Shown piece by piece: positions 27,391-36,131 of a stretch of DNA of 64,000 bases. The translations under genes were made by a program, and so were the position numbers. Under the pieces are notes generated by a model. The model did no database searches, was not told where the DNA came from, and worked only from the letters and a program-made list of their open reading frames with translations. Each line of letters begins with the position of its first letter. Position 1 is the first letter of the stretch. The DNA is from Rhizobium deserti (GTDB lineage: Bacteria; Pseudomonadota; Alphaproteobacteria; Rhizobiales; Rhizobiaceae), in the NCBI RefSeq assembly GCF_004358025.1, contig NZ_SMTL01000001.1, positions 806,001-870,000 on the forward strand, given 5' to 3'.

Positions 27391-28020
27391 TCACGCGTCA
27401 GGTCGGTCTGCGCCATAGGGAGCCAGAAAGGTCTTGATCGCCTCGATCTCGTTTGGTCGGATTTCATGTCCCCCGGCATGCCATTCCAGCGTCACCTGAT
27501 CATTTCGCTGCTTGAAGTAGTCGGCCAGATCGACGGTCAGAGGCACCGGGCAGATTGGATCGTGCTCGCCGGCTGTGATCAGCACATGCGCGGGGCTATC
27601 GCTGTTTCGCCGGACTGGCTTGAACGGAATGAGCGGATGCATCAGGACGCCGGCTTCGAACAGGCCCGGCTTCTCGATCATGATATTGGCGAGAATATTC
27701 GCTCCGTTGGAGAAGCCGAGGCCGAGCACCGTCGACGACTCGTACTTGTCACGATGGGCTTCCACGAATTCGCTCATCCGCTCCGTTGCCCGGACGAGGT
27801 CGTCGAGGTCATACACTCCTTCCGCCGTGCGACGGAAGAACCGCGCAGCGCCGTGCTCGGATACATCGCCGCGGGGAGAAACGACCGTGGCGCCCGGAAG
27901 AAGCCGGCTGCCGAAATCGAAGAACTGGTTCTCGTCGCCGCCGGTACCGTGAAGCACGAACAGGATCGGCGATCCGGGTGCACCGGGACGCACCCGGTGC
28001 ACATAACTGTTGCTACTCAT
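27391..28020 (-). CDS. Carboxylesterase/phospholipase-type alpha/beta hydrolase
   Basis: The 209-aa product is an alpha/beta hydrolase with the oxyanion segment LFVLHGTGGDENQ and nucleophile S104 in GLGFSNGAN. The acid is D154 (GEHDPICPV) and the base H185 (HAGGHEI). The family includes MhqD-type hydrolases. It is 28 bases downstream of the ring-cleaving dioxygenase on the same strand, the same pairing as mhqO-mhqD of quinone-responsive operons, so a shared role in detoxifying quinones or hydroquinones is likely but inferred. Confidence 0.85.
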   Translation of the reverse strand: MSSNSYVHRVRPGAPGSPILFVLHGTGGDENQFFDFGSRLLPGATVVSPRGDVSEHGAARFFRRTAEGVYDLDDLVRATERMSEFVEAHRDKYESSTVLGLGFSNGANILANIMIEKPGLFEAGVLMHPLIPFKPVRRNSDSPAHVLITAGEHDPICPVPLTVDLADYFKQRNDQVTLEWHAGGHEIRPNEIEAIKTFLAPYGADRPDA

Positions 28021-28048
28021 GTCAGTCTCCTTCGACGGGTCTCGTCTG

Positions 28049-28981
28049 TTAGGCGTCCAGCGGTTCCAGATGTTCTTCCAGGACCGAGCGCAGATGCGCG
28101 TGCTGCGAGGGCAGCTTCAGGGCTTCACCGAGATGGGCCGTATCCTCGTCCCGGTCGAAGCCGGGCTCGTTGGTGGCGATCTCGAACAGGACGCCGCCGG
28201 GCGTGCGGAAATAGATCGCCCAGAAGTAATCTCGGTCGATCACCGGCGTCACCTGATAGCCGGTGTCCATGAGCGCCTTGCGAACTTCGAGCTGCTTTGC
28301 GCGATTGTCGACCGCAAAGGCAATATGATGAACCGATCCGGCACCCAGCCGCGCATCGCTGATATTCGGCATGGTTTCCACGTCGATGAAATCGGCACCA
28401 TTGCCATTGGCGACGGCGAAGCGGGTAACGCCATCCTTCTCCTCGATCTTCTGGTAGCCCATGAAGGACAGGAGTTCACCGGTCGCGCCTTCGTCGCGCA
28501 ATCTCAATGAAGCAGAATGAAAGCCGCGGATCGCATTGTCTTCGCCGATGCCGTTGCCGGTCCACTGGGGCCGTGCGTCATCCTTTACTTCGACCAACGC
28601 AAACCCGTCTCCGTCCGGGCCGGCGAAATGCAACTGCTTCTCCCCGAAGGCACTGTCGGCCTTCAGCCCGTCGACGCCAGCCTTGGTCAGCCGGTCGGTC
28701 CAGTATCCAAGCGAACCTTCCGGTATGGAAAACAGCGTCGTGCCGACTTCGCCGGTACCCTGGCGGCCGCGGGCAATATGCGGGAATGGAAAATAGGTCA
28801 TCACCGAGCCGGGCGTGCCAACTTCATCGCCATAATAAAGGTGGTAGACATCCGGCGCGTCGAAATTCACGGTCTTCTTGACCCGGCGCAGGCCGAGCGT
28901 GTCGGTGAAGAACCTGTTGTTGGTGCTGGCGCTCGCAGCCATCGAAGTAACGTGGTGGAGGCCCTTGATCTGGTTGAGCAT
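28049..28981 (-). CDS. Ring-cleaving dioxygenase, MhqO/MhqA type (VOC superfamily)
   Basis: The 310-aa product has two glyoxalase/VOC halves. The Fe(II) ligands are visible as H9/H10 (IKGLHHVTSMAA), H218/H219 (GSVHHIAFAVD) and E267 (PGGVLFEIAT). Members cleave hydroquinone-like rings and confer resistance to quinones in Bacillus. The ATG at 28981 has AAAAGGGG upstream. The spacer before it contains ATCCG-AA-CGGAT (29067-29078), a possible operator. It is the first gene of a two-gene operon with the hydrolase. Confidence 0.87.
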   Translation of the reverse strand: MLNQIKGLHHVTSMAASASTNNRFFTDTLGLRRVKKTVNFDAPDVYHLYYGDEVGTPGSVMTYFPFPHIARGRQGTGEVGTTLFSIPEGSLGYWTDRLTKAGVDGLKADSAFGEKQLHFAGPDGDGFALVEVKDDARPQWTGNGIGEDNAIRGFHSASLRLRDEGATGELLSFMGYQKIEEKDGVTRFAVANGNGADFIDVETMPNISDARLGAGSVHHIAFAVDNRAKQLEVRKALMDTGYQVTPVIDRDYFWAIYFRTPGGVLFEIATNEPGFDRDEDTAHLGEALKLPSQHAHLRSVLEEHLEPLDA

Positions 28982-29120
28982 TGTTAACCCCTTTTCTGGG
29001 ACCGCCCTTGCGGCCCTTGTATGGGGTGAAGATGGTGCAACCAGATCTGATTGGATAGACGCGACCATCCGAACGGATTGTTCAACTATCGTAGACGAAT
29101 ACCGGATGATCGTTCACAGA

Positions 29121-29813
29121 TCAGGCCTGATCAGGCAGTTGCCAATCGACCGGCTCTCTGCCCTGCTCGATCAGGTAGGAATTGGCCTTGGAAAAGTGCC
29201 CGGAGCCGAAGAACCCGTTATGGGCGGACAAGGGCGAGGGGTGCGGCGCCTTGAGAACAAGATGCCTGTTCGGGTCCACGAAGGCTGCTTTCTTCTGGGC
29301 ATAGGATCCCCAGAGCATGAAGACGACACCTTCACATTCCTCGTTGACCGCCCGGATCACCGCATCCGTAAACCGCTCCCAACCCTTGCCCTGATGAGCG
29401 GCTGCTCGCGCCTCCTCTACCGTCAGAACGCTGTTGAGCAGCAGCACGCCCTGCCGTGCCCAGTGCTCGAGGAAGCCATGCTTTGCCGGCGGGATACCGA
29501 GATCTGATTCTATCTCTTTGTAGATGTTGACGAGTGACGGCGGGATACGCACGCCCGGTTGCACCGAGAAGCATAATCCATGCGCCTGACCATAGCCGTG
29601 ATAGGGATCCTGGCCGAGGATGACGACCTTGACCTCGTCGAGCGGCGTCAGGTCCAGCGCCCGAAAATATTCCGAGCCCTTGGGAAATATCCGCTTGCCG
29701 GCCTCTTTCTCAGCGACCAGAAAACGGCGGAGCTCGGTCATGTAAGGCTCGGAGAACTCGGCCTCAAGCGTATGTTTCCAACTGTCTTCGAGCTTGACCT
29801 CGCTTGCCGCCAT
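29121..29813 (-). CDS. ung: Uracil-DNA glycosylase
   Basis: The 230-aa product has all family-1 UDG motifs: catalytic D69 in [18 protein letters not shown], the uracil pocket around [10 protein letters not shown], and H191 in [13 protein letters not shown]. It removes uracil from DNA to begin base-excision repair. It starts 11 bases after galE on the same strand and is probably co-transcribed with it. Confidence 0.97.
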   Translation of the reverse strand: MAASEVKLEDSWKHTLEAEFSEPYMTELRRFLVAEKEAGKRIFPKGSEYFRALDLTPLDEVKVVILGQDPYHGYGQAHGLCFSVQPGVRIPPSLVNIYKEIESDLGIPPAKHGFLEHWARQGVLLLNSVLTVEEARAAAHQGKGWERFTDAVIRAVNEECEGVVFMLWGSYAQKKAAFVDPNRHLVLKAPHPSPLSAHNGFFGSGHFSKANSYLIEQGREPVDWQLPDQA

Positions 29814-29824
29814 GCCGATGCCTC

Positions 29825-30814
29825 TTACTGCAACACGTGATTGCTGCGCGAATGCCAGTCCCAGGCGGAGCGGATGATGTCGTGCAGCGTATACTGCGGT
29901 TCCCAGCCAAGAACGGCGCGGGCCTTGTCGTTATTAGCGACCAGCGAGGTGGAGTCGCCTTCGCGGCGCCCGACATATTCGACCGGGAAGGGCTTGCCCG
30001 ATACCTCGGATATGGCTGCGAGAAGTTCCTTCACCGTCGTGCCGGTGCCGGTGCCGAGATTGAGCTCCACGGTTTCGCCGCCATCCAGGAGGTAATCGAC
30101 GGCCCGCACATGTGCATCGGCCAGGTCAAGCACGTGAATATAATCGCGTACGCAGGTTCCGTCGCGCGTGTCATAATCATCGCCAAACACCTTGAAGCCC
30201 TGGCGACGCCCGAGCGCCGCCTCGATGGCGAGCGGAATGGCATGGGTTTCCGGCGTATGCCATTCGCCGATCCGGCCTTCGACATCGGCTCCGGCAGCAT
30301 TGAAATAACGCAGGATCACCGATTTCAGGTCCTTGTAGGTGCCATAATCCTTCAGCGCCTGCTCGATGATGAACTTGGTGCGGCCATAGGGGTTGATCGG
30401 CGCCTGCTTGTGCGTCTCGTCCATCGGCACCCGATCCGGTAGGCCATAGGTGGCGCAGGTCGAAGAGAAGACAAAGGCCTTGACCCCGGCTTCCATGGCG
30501 GCGGACAGAAGCGTCAGCGCACCTACTACATTGTTGTCGTAGAAGCCGACCGGGTTCTTCACCGACTCGCCGACCTCGATCAAGGCAGCGAAATGCAGGA
30601 CGGCATCCGGCTTGTGCTTGGCAAAAACCTCATCCAGGCGTGCACGGTCGCGGATATCGCCTTCTTCCAGTTCGCCCCAGCGGACGAATTCCGCATGTCC
30701 GTTGGAAAGATTATCGAAGACGACAGGCTCGTAGCCCTTCTCCGCCAGTACAAGGCATGTATGGGAACCGATATAGCCGGCTCCGCCGACGACAAGCACT
30801 TTCTTTTGCGACAT
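29825..30814 (-). CDS. galE: UDP-glucose 4-epimerase
   Basis: The 329-aa product is an extended SDR epimerase. The NAD motif is [13 protein letters not shown] (residues 9-20), the catalytic S/T lies in FSSTCATYG (S117-T119), and Y143-x3-K147 in NPYGRTKF. It interconverts UDP-glucose and UDP-galactose; the rhizobial orthologue is also called exoB because it feeds exopolysaccharide and LPS synthesis. I chose ATG 30814. It is divergent from the DUF454 gene. Confidence 0.93.
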   Translation of the reverse strand: MSQKKVLVVGGAGYIGSHTCLVLAEKGYEPVVFDNLSNGHAEFVRWGELEEGDIRDRARLDEVFAKHKPDAVLHFAALIEVGESVKNPVGFYDNNVVGALTLLSAAMEAGVKAFVFSSTCATYGLPDRVPMDETHKQAPINPYGRTKFIIEQALKDYGTYKDLKSVILRYFNAAGADVEGRIGEWHTPETHAIPLAIEAALGRRQGFKVFGDDYDTRDGTCVRDYIHVLDLADAHVRAVDYLLDGGETVELNLGTGTGTTVKELLAAISEVSGKPFPVEYVGRREGDSTSLVANNDKARAVLGWEPQYTLHDIIRSAWDWHSRSNHVLQ

Positions 30815-30970
30815 TACCGCCCCTAAGCTTGATGAAGTCCGCGGCAATATAATCGGCGGCCGGGAAATGGAAAGGGTCGCCGGATGCTGTGCCCTTCAGC
30901 GGCGGCGCGATTTGCCGAGACGAAAAGCGCTAACCCGTCTATCCTGGCCACAATTTCCGATAGGTCTTTC

Positions 30971-31327
30971 ATGCGCCTCTTGTTTCTCTGTCTGGGCTGG
31001 TTCTTCGTCGGCCTCGGCTTGGTCGGCGCCTTCCTGCCGATCCTGCCGACCACTCCGTTTCTTCTGCTGGCGGTGGCCTGCTCTGCGCGCTCCTCGCCAA
31101 GGCTGGAAGCCTGGCTGATGAACCATCCGACATTCGGGCCGCCGCTTCGCAACTGGCGGGAAAAAGGCGCGATCTCCAAACGAGCGAAGATCACCGCCGT
31201 GACGCTGATGGCGGCAAGCTATGCCATCTTCTGGTTCGGCACATCGCCGCCCCTGGGACGCGCCGTGCTGGTCGCAGCGGTGATGATCGCCCCGGCTATC
31301 TTCATGCTGACCCGCCCCAACGCCTGA
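30971..31327 (+). CDS. YbaN-family (DUF454) inner-membrane protein
   Basis: The 118-aa product matches DUF454, with LFLCLGWFFVGLGLVGAFLPILPTTPFLLLA at the start, a conserved loop (LMNHPTFGPPLRNWREKGAIS) and two further helices. The function is unknown. In rhizobia the family is often found near iron or heme genes, and here it ends 12 bases from the stop of hmuV, converging with the heme operon. I chose ATG 30971. Confidence 0.85.
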   Translation: MRLLFLCLGWFFVGLGLVGAFLPILPTTPFLLLAVACSARSSPRLEAWLMNHPTFGPPLRNWREKGAISKRAKITAVTLMAASYAIFWFGTSPPLGRAVLVAAVMIAPAIFMLTRPNA

Positions 31328-31339
31328 GACTTTAAGCCG

Positions 31340-32122
31340 TCAGCGGTGCCGTGACTGCGGCAGGATATAGGGAATATGGGCAACCGGTATCCGCCCGACG
31401 GCGCCGGCAATCCCGTAGACGCTGGCGACGATCTCGTCGCTGACCGTATCGGCGCAGGGGCCTTCCGAAGCAACGCGGCCATGGTTCAGAACCACGAGAT
31501 GGTCGGCAAATTCCGCCGCCAGGTTGAGGTCGTGGAGGATTGCCAGGACGATACCGCCGGCAGCTGCGAAATCGCGGGCGATTTCCAGCACCGAAATCTG
31601 GTGGCCGAGGTCGAGGCTAGCCGTCGGCTCGTCGAGGAAGAGCGCGCGCGGCACGCCGTCCGCCACCGGCTGCGGCACCTGCGCCAGTGCGCGAGCAAAT
31701 TGCACACGCTGCTGCTCGCCGCCCGACAGCGACGGATAGGGACGGTCTTCAAAACCGCGTAGTCCGACACGGGACAGCGCCCGGCGCGCCTCTTCCGTGG
31801 GATTGACCGCTCCCTGGGCAACGGCGCCCATACGGGCGATCTCCAGCGCGGTAAAGGGAAAGGCAAGCTGCGTCGCCTGCGGCAGGACCGCTCGGCGCTT
31901 AGCAAGTTCGGCCGGCCGGCAAAGCTCGACGCTGGTGCCGTAATAGGAAACGCGGCCCTGGTCCGGTTTCATTTCACCTGACAGCACCTTCATCAGGGTT
32001 GACTTCCCGGCACCGTTCGGTCCGATCACGACGGTGAACTGCCCAGGCCGCACTGTAATGCTGACCTTGTCGAGGAGCTTGCGCCCGGAACGGCTGACGG
32101 TGATATCTTCGGCCGCGATCAT
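31340..32122 (-). CDS. hmuV: Heme ABC transporter ATP-binding protein
   Basis: The 260-aa ABC ATPase has Walker A GPNGAGKST (34-42), the signature LSGGEQQRVQFARAL, Walker B LFLDEPTASLD and the switch histidine in AILHDLNLA. The HmuV-like C-terminus and its position after hmuT and hmuU assign it to heme import. It overlaps hmuU by 4 bases. Confidence 0.93.
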   Translation of the reverse strand: MIAAEDITVSRSGRKLLDKVSITVRPGQFTVVIGPNGAGKSTLMKVLSGEMKPDQGRVSYYGTSVELCRPAELAKRRAVLPQATQLAFPFTALEIARMGAVAQGAVNPTEEARRALSRVGLRGFEDRPYPSLSGGEQQRVQFARALAQVPQPVADGVPRALFLDEPTASLDLGHQISVLEIARDFAAAGGIVLAILHDLNLAAEFADHLVVLNHGRVASEGPCADTVSDEIVASVYGIAGAVGRIPVAHIPYILPQSRHR

Positions 32123-33207
32123 GGCATGTCTCTGATGCTGGCACCCTGTTTTCCTAGAAGCAGGAAAAGGAAGATGGGTGCACCGAACAAGGCGGTTATG
32201 ATGCCGATCGGCAATTCCGCCGGTGCGGCAACGGTGCGTGCGACGCTATCGGCGATCAGCATGAGCGCAGCTCCACCCAAAGCGGATCCGGGTAGCAGGA
32301 AGCGGTGCGAAGGGCCCATGGCGAGCCGCAGGAGATGCGGCACGACAATGCCCACAAAGCCTATGGAGCCGGCGACGGCGACGGTCGAGCCACAGGCAGC
32401 GGCAACCGCGACAATCACCACACGCTTCAGCCGCTGCACCGGAATGCCCATGTGGAAGGCCGCAGCGTCCCCGAGAACCAGGGCGTCCAAGCCGCGGGCG
32501 ACGAAGGGAATGATGGCGAGCACGACGGCAACGAAAGGAAGGATGGAGATGACGCGGCCAAAGGTGGCGCCGCCAAGCGATCCGAGGTTCCAGAAGGTAA
32601 TGTCGCGCAATTGCCTGTCGTCGGCCATGACGATCAACAAGCCCATGATGGCCAGCGAAAGGGCGCCGATGGCGATGCCGGACAGGATCAGGGCCGTGGT
32701 CGACGTCCGGCCCTGGCGCGTGCCGATCGTGTAAAGCAGCCATGTGTTGAACAGGGCGCCGAAAAACGCCATCAGCGGCAGAAACTGGCTGCCGAAGAAC
32801 AGGGACAGCGGCGCAAGGATCGTGTTGCCGAGCACGATGGCGGCAACGGCGGCAAGTCCGGCACCGGACGTCACGCCGACGATACCGGGATCGGCCAGCG
32901 GATTACGAAACAGCCCCTGCATCATGGCACCCGAGACAGCCAGGGCCGCACCGACTAGAATGCCGAGCGCCGTGCGGGGAAGCCTGACCGCTTCGAGAAT
33001 GACCCGTTCCTGGCTCGAAAGACTGGCAGCATCGCCGCGCAAATAGGTCCACAGATCGTCCAGGCCGACGCCGGTCGGCCCGACGCCGATCGAGACAAGG
33101 CAGGAAACGACAAGCAGGAGCACCAGCAGGAAGAGGACCAGGACCCCCTGCCCTGTTCTGTCTCCGTTGCCCATCTGTCGGAAAGGCATGGCCAAAGTAC
33201 TTCCCAT
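32119..33207 (-). CDS. hmuU: Heme ABC transporter permease (FecCD family)
   Basis: The 362-aa product has about ten membrane helices and the FecCD signatures LRLPRTALGILVGAALAVSGAMMQGLFRNPLADPG and GFVGIVVPHLLRL. It forms the membrane channel for heme delivered by HmuT. The ATG overlaps the hmuT stop by one base and the gene overlaps hmuV by 4, so hmuTUV is one tightly coupled operon. Confidence 0.93.
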   Translation of the reverse strand: MGSTLAMPFRQMGNGDRTGQGVLVLFLLVLLLVVSCLVSIGVGPTGVGLDDLWTYLRGDAASLSSQERVILEAVRLPRTALGILVGAALAVSGAMMQGLFRNPLADPGIVGVTSGAGLAAVAAIVLGNTILAPLSLFFGSQFLPLMAFFGALFNTWLLYTIGTRQGRTSTTALILSGIAIGALSLAIMGLLIVMADDRQLRDITFWNLGSLGGATFGRVISILPFVAVVLAIIPFVARGLDALVLGDAAAFHMGIPVQRLKRVVIVAVAAACGSTVAVAGSIGFVGIVVPHLLRLAMGPSHRFLLPGSALGGAALMLIADSVARTVAAPAELPIGIITALFGAPIFLFLLLGKQGASIRDMP

Positions 33208-34094
33208 CAGTTGATGGCTCCGGGAAAAATCTTAGAAGCAAGCATGCGAGCAGCCTGTGGTGTGCGTGGTCCGAAGCCGAGCAGCAGCAGGCCGTCCATG
33301 TTGACCAGCGCCTTGTTGGCGGCCGCCGGCGTCGTCTGCATCGACGGCAAGGAGAATACCTTTTCCGGTGTGATGGCATGCCCGCCAGTAGACGTCATGG
33401 CGAGGATGACATCGGGCTGCGCCGCAATGACCGCCTCATCGCTCAAGGGTTTGTAGCCGCTGATCGTCGGCGCGGCATTGATGCCGCCAGCCATTTCGAT
33501 CACCGCGCCCGCCTCCGTATCTGCGCCGCCCGCCATGACCCGGCCGTTGGACAGCGACAGCACGAAGAGGACCTTCTTTTTCTTCTCCGGGATCGCGGCG
33601 ATGTCGGTGGCCAGGGCCTTCAACCCCTCCTCCGTTTTCGCCGCAAGCGCTTCCGCCTTGTCAGCAAGCCCGACAGCGGCGCCGACATCCCGGATCTTAC
33701 GGCCGATCTTGTCCGCATCGGGAGGCGTCGGGACGACCACCATCGGCACTTCGCTTGCCTTCAGGATCTCGATGACCGGCGGCGGGCCGGATCCCTCCTC
33801 CATCAGGATGAGATCAGGCTTCTGTCCAAGGATGCCCTCCGCTGAAAGCGCTCGCATATAGCCCACATCCGGCTTAGAAGCAGCCTCTCCGGGAAACATG
33901 CTGGTGGAATCGCGGGCAATGATGCGATCCTGCGCACCGAGTTCATAAAGGATCTCCGTGATCGTGCCGCCGATCGAGACGATGCGTTTGGCTTGCGGAT
34001 TGCCAAGGTCGGAAGCCGAGGCAGCAGCTGCAACGAGACATGCTCCCAATGCAATTACCAAAAAACGCCCATTCAGATTGATCGGAAACATCAT
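33207..34094 (-). CDS. hmuT: Periplasmic heme-binding protein
   Basis: The 295-aa product has a signal peptide (NGRFLVIALGACLVAAAASASD). The mature part is a class III substrate-binding protein (KRIVSIGGTITEILYELGAQDRI, KPDVGYMRALSAEGILGQKPDLIL). A tyrosine near the start of the mature part (VGYMRALS) matches the heme-ligating Tyr of HmuT. I chose ATG 34094 with AGGAAGGGG upstream, over a long in-frame extension lacking protein character. The promoter contains an iron-operator-like palindrome. Confidence 0.92.
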   Translation of the reverse strand: MMFPINLNGRFLVIALGACLVAAAASASDLGNPQAKRIVSIGGTITEILYELGAQDRIIARDSTSMFPGEAASKPDVGYMRALSAEGILGQKPDLILMEEGSGPPPVIEILKASEVPMVVVPTPPDADKIGRKIRDVGAAVGLADKAEALAAKTEEGLKALATDIAAIPEKKKKVLFVLSLSNGRVMAGGADTEAGAVIEMAGGINAAPTISGYKPLSDEAVIAAQPDVILAMTSTGGHAITPEKVFSLPSMQTTPAAANKALVNMDGLLLLGFGPRTPQAARMLASKIFPGAIN

Positions 34095-34164
34095 CACCAC
34101 AGCCCCTTCCTGCCTGTTTCGGGCTGGAAGCAGCATCTGCATGCGCTCGCTCAACGGCCCTGAT

Positions 34165-34187
34165 AACTTGAGTTGACTACGCAAGTT
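34165..34187. promoter_or_regulatory. RirA-operator-like palindrome in the divergent heme promoter
   Basis: AACTTG-N11-CAAGTT, six-base perfect arms. It contains TGA-N9-GCA, one base from the rhizobial iron-responsive operator TGA-N9-TCA bound by RirA. It lies between hmuT and the heme monooxygenase gene and could control both. Confidence 0.55.
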
Positions 34188-34259
34188 TTTTGGGCTTTTC
34201 AAGAGCATGGGCCGCAGATATCTTGAGGCCAAAGTGAAACTTTATGTGAGGACTGATCC

Positions 34260-34604
34260 ATGTTTATCGCCATGAACCGTTTCCGGGTTGTACCGGGCTA
34301 CGAGGAGGCTTTCGAAGCCATGTGGCGCAGCCGCCAGGGCAGGCTGGCAGAGCTTCCGGGCTCTGTGGAATTCCACATGCTGAAGGGGCCCAAAGCCGAG
34401 GATCACACGCTTTATGCGTCCCATACCGTTTGGGAAAGCTTCGAGCATTTTCAGGCTTGGACCAAGTCGGAACAGTTCCGCTCGGCACATGCGAAGGCTG
34501 GCGAAAACCGCGGCAAGATCGAATACCTTTCAGGTCCGCATTTCGAAGGCTTCGAAGTCATCATCCATGAAGACCGCAACGGCGTCCGCGCCGATGCTGC
34601 CTGA
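34260..34604 (+). CDS. IsdG-type heme-degrading monooxygenase
   Basis: The 114-aa dimeric alpha/beta-barrel (ABM) protein has N6, W67 and H77 in the positions of the IsdG catalytic Asn/Trp/His triad. Rhizobial and Bradyrhizobium counterparts are HmuQ/HmuD, which open heme to release iron. The start MFIAMNRFRV follows GAGGACTGATCC. It is divergent from hmuTUV and 9 bases before the HutX gene, which fits heme import followed by breakdown. Confidence 0.88.
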   Translation: MFIAMNRFRVVPGYEEAFEAMWRSRQGRLAELPGSVEFHMLKGPKAEDHTLYASHTVWESFEHFQAWTKSEQFRSAHAKAGENRGKIEYLSGPHFEGFEVIIHEDRNGVRADAA

Positions 34605-34613
34605 GGCCTGGCA

Positions 34614-35138
34614 ATGAACATTGCTTCCGACATCAAGCCCGACCGCCGTGAGCGGGCGCTTGCCGCTCTTGCCGAAAAACCCGATGGCGTCGTCGAGGCG
34701 ATTGCCGGCAAGGCCGAGGTAACGCCGGCCGAGATCCTCGAGATCCTGCCGCAAGGCGCCGCCGTCATTGCCGGCAAGGACCGGTTCATCGATATCTGGT
34801 CCGAAATGACGGCCTGGGGCACGGTCCTGTTCATCGTTCACACGGACGACATCGTGCTTGAAGCCGAAGGAAGCCTGCCGGCCGGATCGGAAGGTCACGG
34901 CTGGTTCAATATCCATGGCGACAGCCCGATCGGCGGACATATTCGCAAGGACAATTGCGCCTCGGTCACCTTTGTCGACCGGGCCTTCCACGGCCGGCGC
35001 TCCTGCTCGGTCTGGTTCATGAACGACAAGGGCTCGGCCATGTTCAAGGTCTTCGTCCGCCGCGACGAAAACCGCGAGCTGATCGGCGACCAGTTGCAGA
35101 AGTTCGAGGCGCTGCGCGACCGTTACGCGGCCTCGTGA
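34614..35138 (+). CDS. hutX: HutX/HuvX-type cytosolic heme carrier
   Basis: The 174-aa product matches the heme-utilisation HutX family: an N-terminal helical part (GVVEAIAGKAEVTPAEILEIL), then a beta-rich heme-binding fold (ITAWGTVLFIVHTDD-like EMTAWGTVLFIVHTDDIVLE, HGWFNIHGDSPIGGHI). HutX takes heme from the importer and hands it to the degrading enzyme, here probably the preceding IsdG-type protein. The spacing implies one operon. Confidence 0.87.
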   Translation: MNIASDIKPDRRERALAALAEKPDGVVEAIAGKAEVTPAEILEILPQGAAVIAGKDRFIDIWSEMTAWGTVLFIVHTDDIVLEAEGSLPAGSEGHGWFNIHGDSPIGGHIRKDNCASVTFVDRAFHGRRSCSVWFMNDKGSAMFKVFVRRDENRELIGDQLQKFEALRDRYAAS

Positions 35139-35152
35139 CCGGCGGGTGGCGG

Positions 35153-35383
35153 TTAAAGCGCCGGCACCCATTTCCAAAAAACGCCTTCCATCCGCTCCGG
35201 ATAATATTTGAACTCGCATTCGAAGCGGCGGCCATAGGCTTCGGCGGCCTCCAGCGCCGCCGCGCTGACCGGGTTCATGCCGGTGCCCGGCGCAAACCAG
35301 TCTTCGAGCAGATCTTCAGGAACATAGGCTCCCACCCTTAAGGGAAGAGCGGTCAGCGTGGCGTCCAATTCCTCAGGCGGCAT
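35153..35383 (-). CDS. Small hypothetical protein (76 aa)
   Basis: I do not recognise the family. The ATG at 35383 has an excellent ribosome-binding site (GGGAGGAAG). The protein is soluble and aromatic-rich at the C-terminus (FECEFKYYPERMEGVFWKWV). It converges with hutX, ending 15 bases after it. Confidence 0.65.
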   Translation of the reverse strand: MPPEELDATLTALPLRVGAYVPEDLLEDWFAPGTGMNPVSAAALEAAEAYGRRFECEFKYYPERMEGVFWKWVPAL

Positions 35384-35424
35384 TGCTTCCTCCCTGGACT
35401 TTTACAACTTCCCGATAGCGCCAA

Positions 35425-35613
35425 TTATGGCTGGGCGACATGTTCCGGCTTGCCCTTCCGTTTCGTGGACGCCAGTTCGTCGAGCTGCTTCTCGCTCATG
35501 GATTTCTCCATGCTTTTCGAAGCGCCCTTCAAGTCGGACTTCTTGGCCTCGCCGCGTTTGGCTGAAAGCGCCGAACCGGCAGCCTTCTGCTGTGCCTTGG
35601 ATTTCGCTGGCAT
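35425..35613 (-). CDS. DUF3008-family small basic protein
   Basis: The 62-aa product matches DUF3008 almost throughout: MPAKSKAQQKAAGSALSAKR at the start, LKGASKSM in the middle, ASTKRKGKPEHV at the end. It is Lys/Ser/Ala-rich and likely flexible. The function is unknown; it is common and well conserved in rhizobia. I chose ATG 35613. Confidence 0.8.
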   Translation of the reverse strand: MPAKSKAQQKAAGSALSAKRGEAKKSDLKGASKSMEKSMSEKQLDELASTKRKGKPEHVAQP

Positions 35614-35762
35614 GTTTGGCTCCTTGTTTACCTTCATAAAAAGCCAACCCCCTTCTTGTTTCATTTGTTCCAACTCCCACCGGACGGAACTTGTTCGTCC
35701 GCCCGTGGGTTCTTAATCCCATGGCCGCACGCCTCTTGCAGCGGCAGTTTCAGAAAGGGACC

Positions 35763-36023
35763 ATGATGGACGCCGAACGCGACTTCAAAACCAATGACGA
35801 ATCCGCCCGCTTCGAGCAGGAGGGCCGTGAGCGCTCCGAAGATGCCCTGCACGCGCAGATCGACATGACCAATCCGGATGCGGTCAAGGAAGCTTCAAGG
35901 CTCGGCGGTGGAGACACCTATCTCGTCAAAAGCGATCTTGAGGATCTGGACGAGCGGCAGGATCAGGACCAGCCCGACGGCCGTCCGAGCCCCATGGCCA
36001 ATGCCGACAACGCCGAAAGATAG
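35763..36023 (+). CDS. Small acidic hypothetical protein (86 aa)
   Basis: The family is not recognised. ATG 35763, behind AAAGGGACC, begins MMDAERDFKTNDES. The product is highly charged and Asp/Glu-rich with no hydrophobic core, so it is probably partly disordered. It is divergent from the DUF3008 gene. Confidence 0.55.
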   Translation: MMDAERDFKTNDESARFEQEGRERSEDALHAQIDMTNPDAVKEASRLGGGDTYLVKSDLEDLDERQDQDQPDGRPSPMANADNAER

Positions 36024-36131
36024 ACTGGCCGAGGCCGGAGCGGTTCATCGCGAGTGACGGTTGCAGGCGTCGGAGGGGAACCTCCGGCGCTTGTTGCGTG
36101 TTGACGGGCGAACCTCAAGCGGAGACACTTC

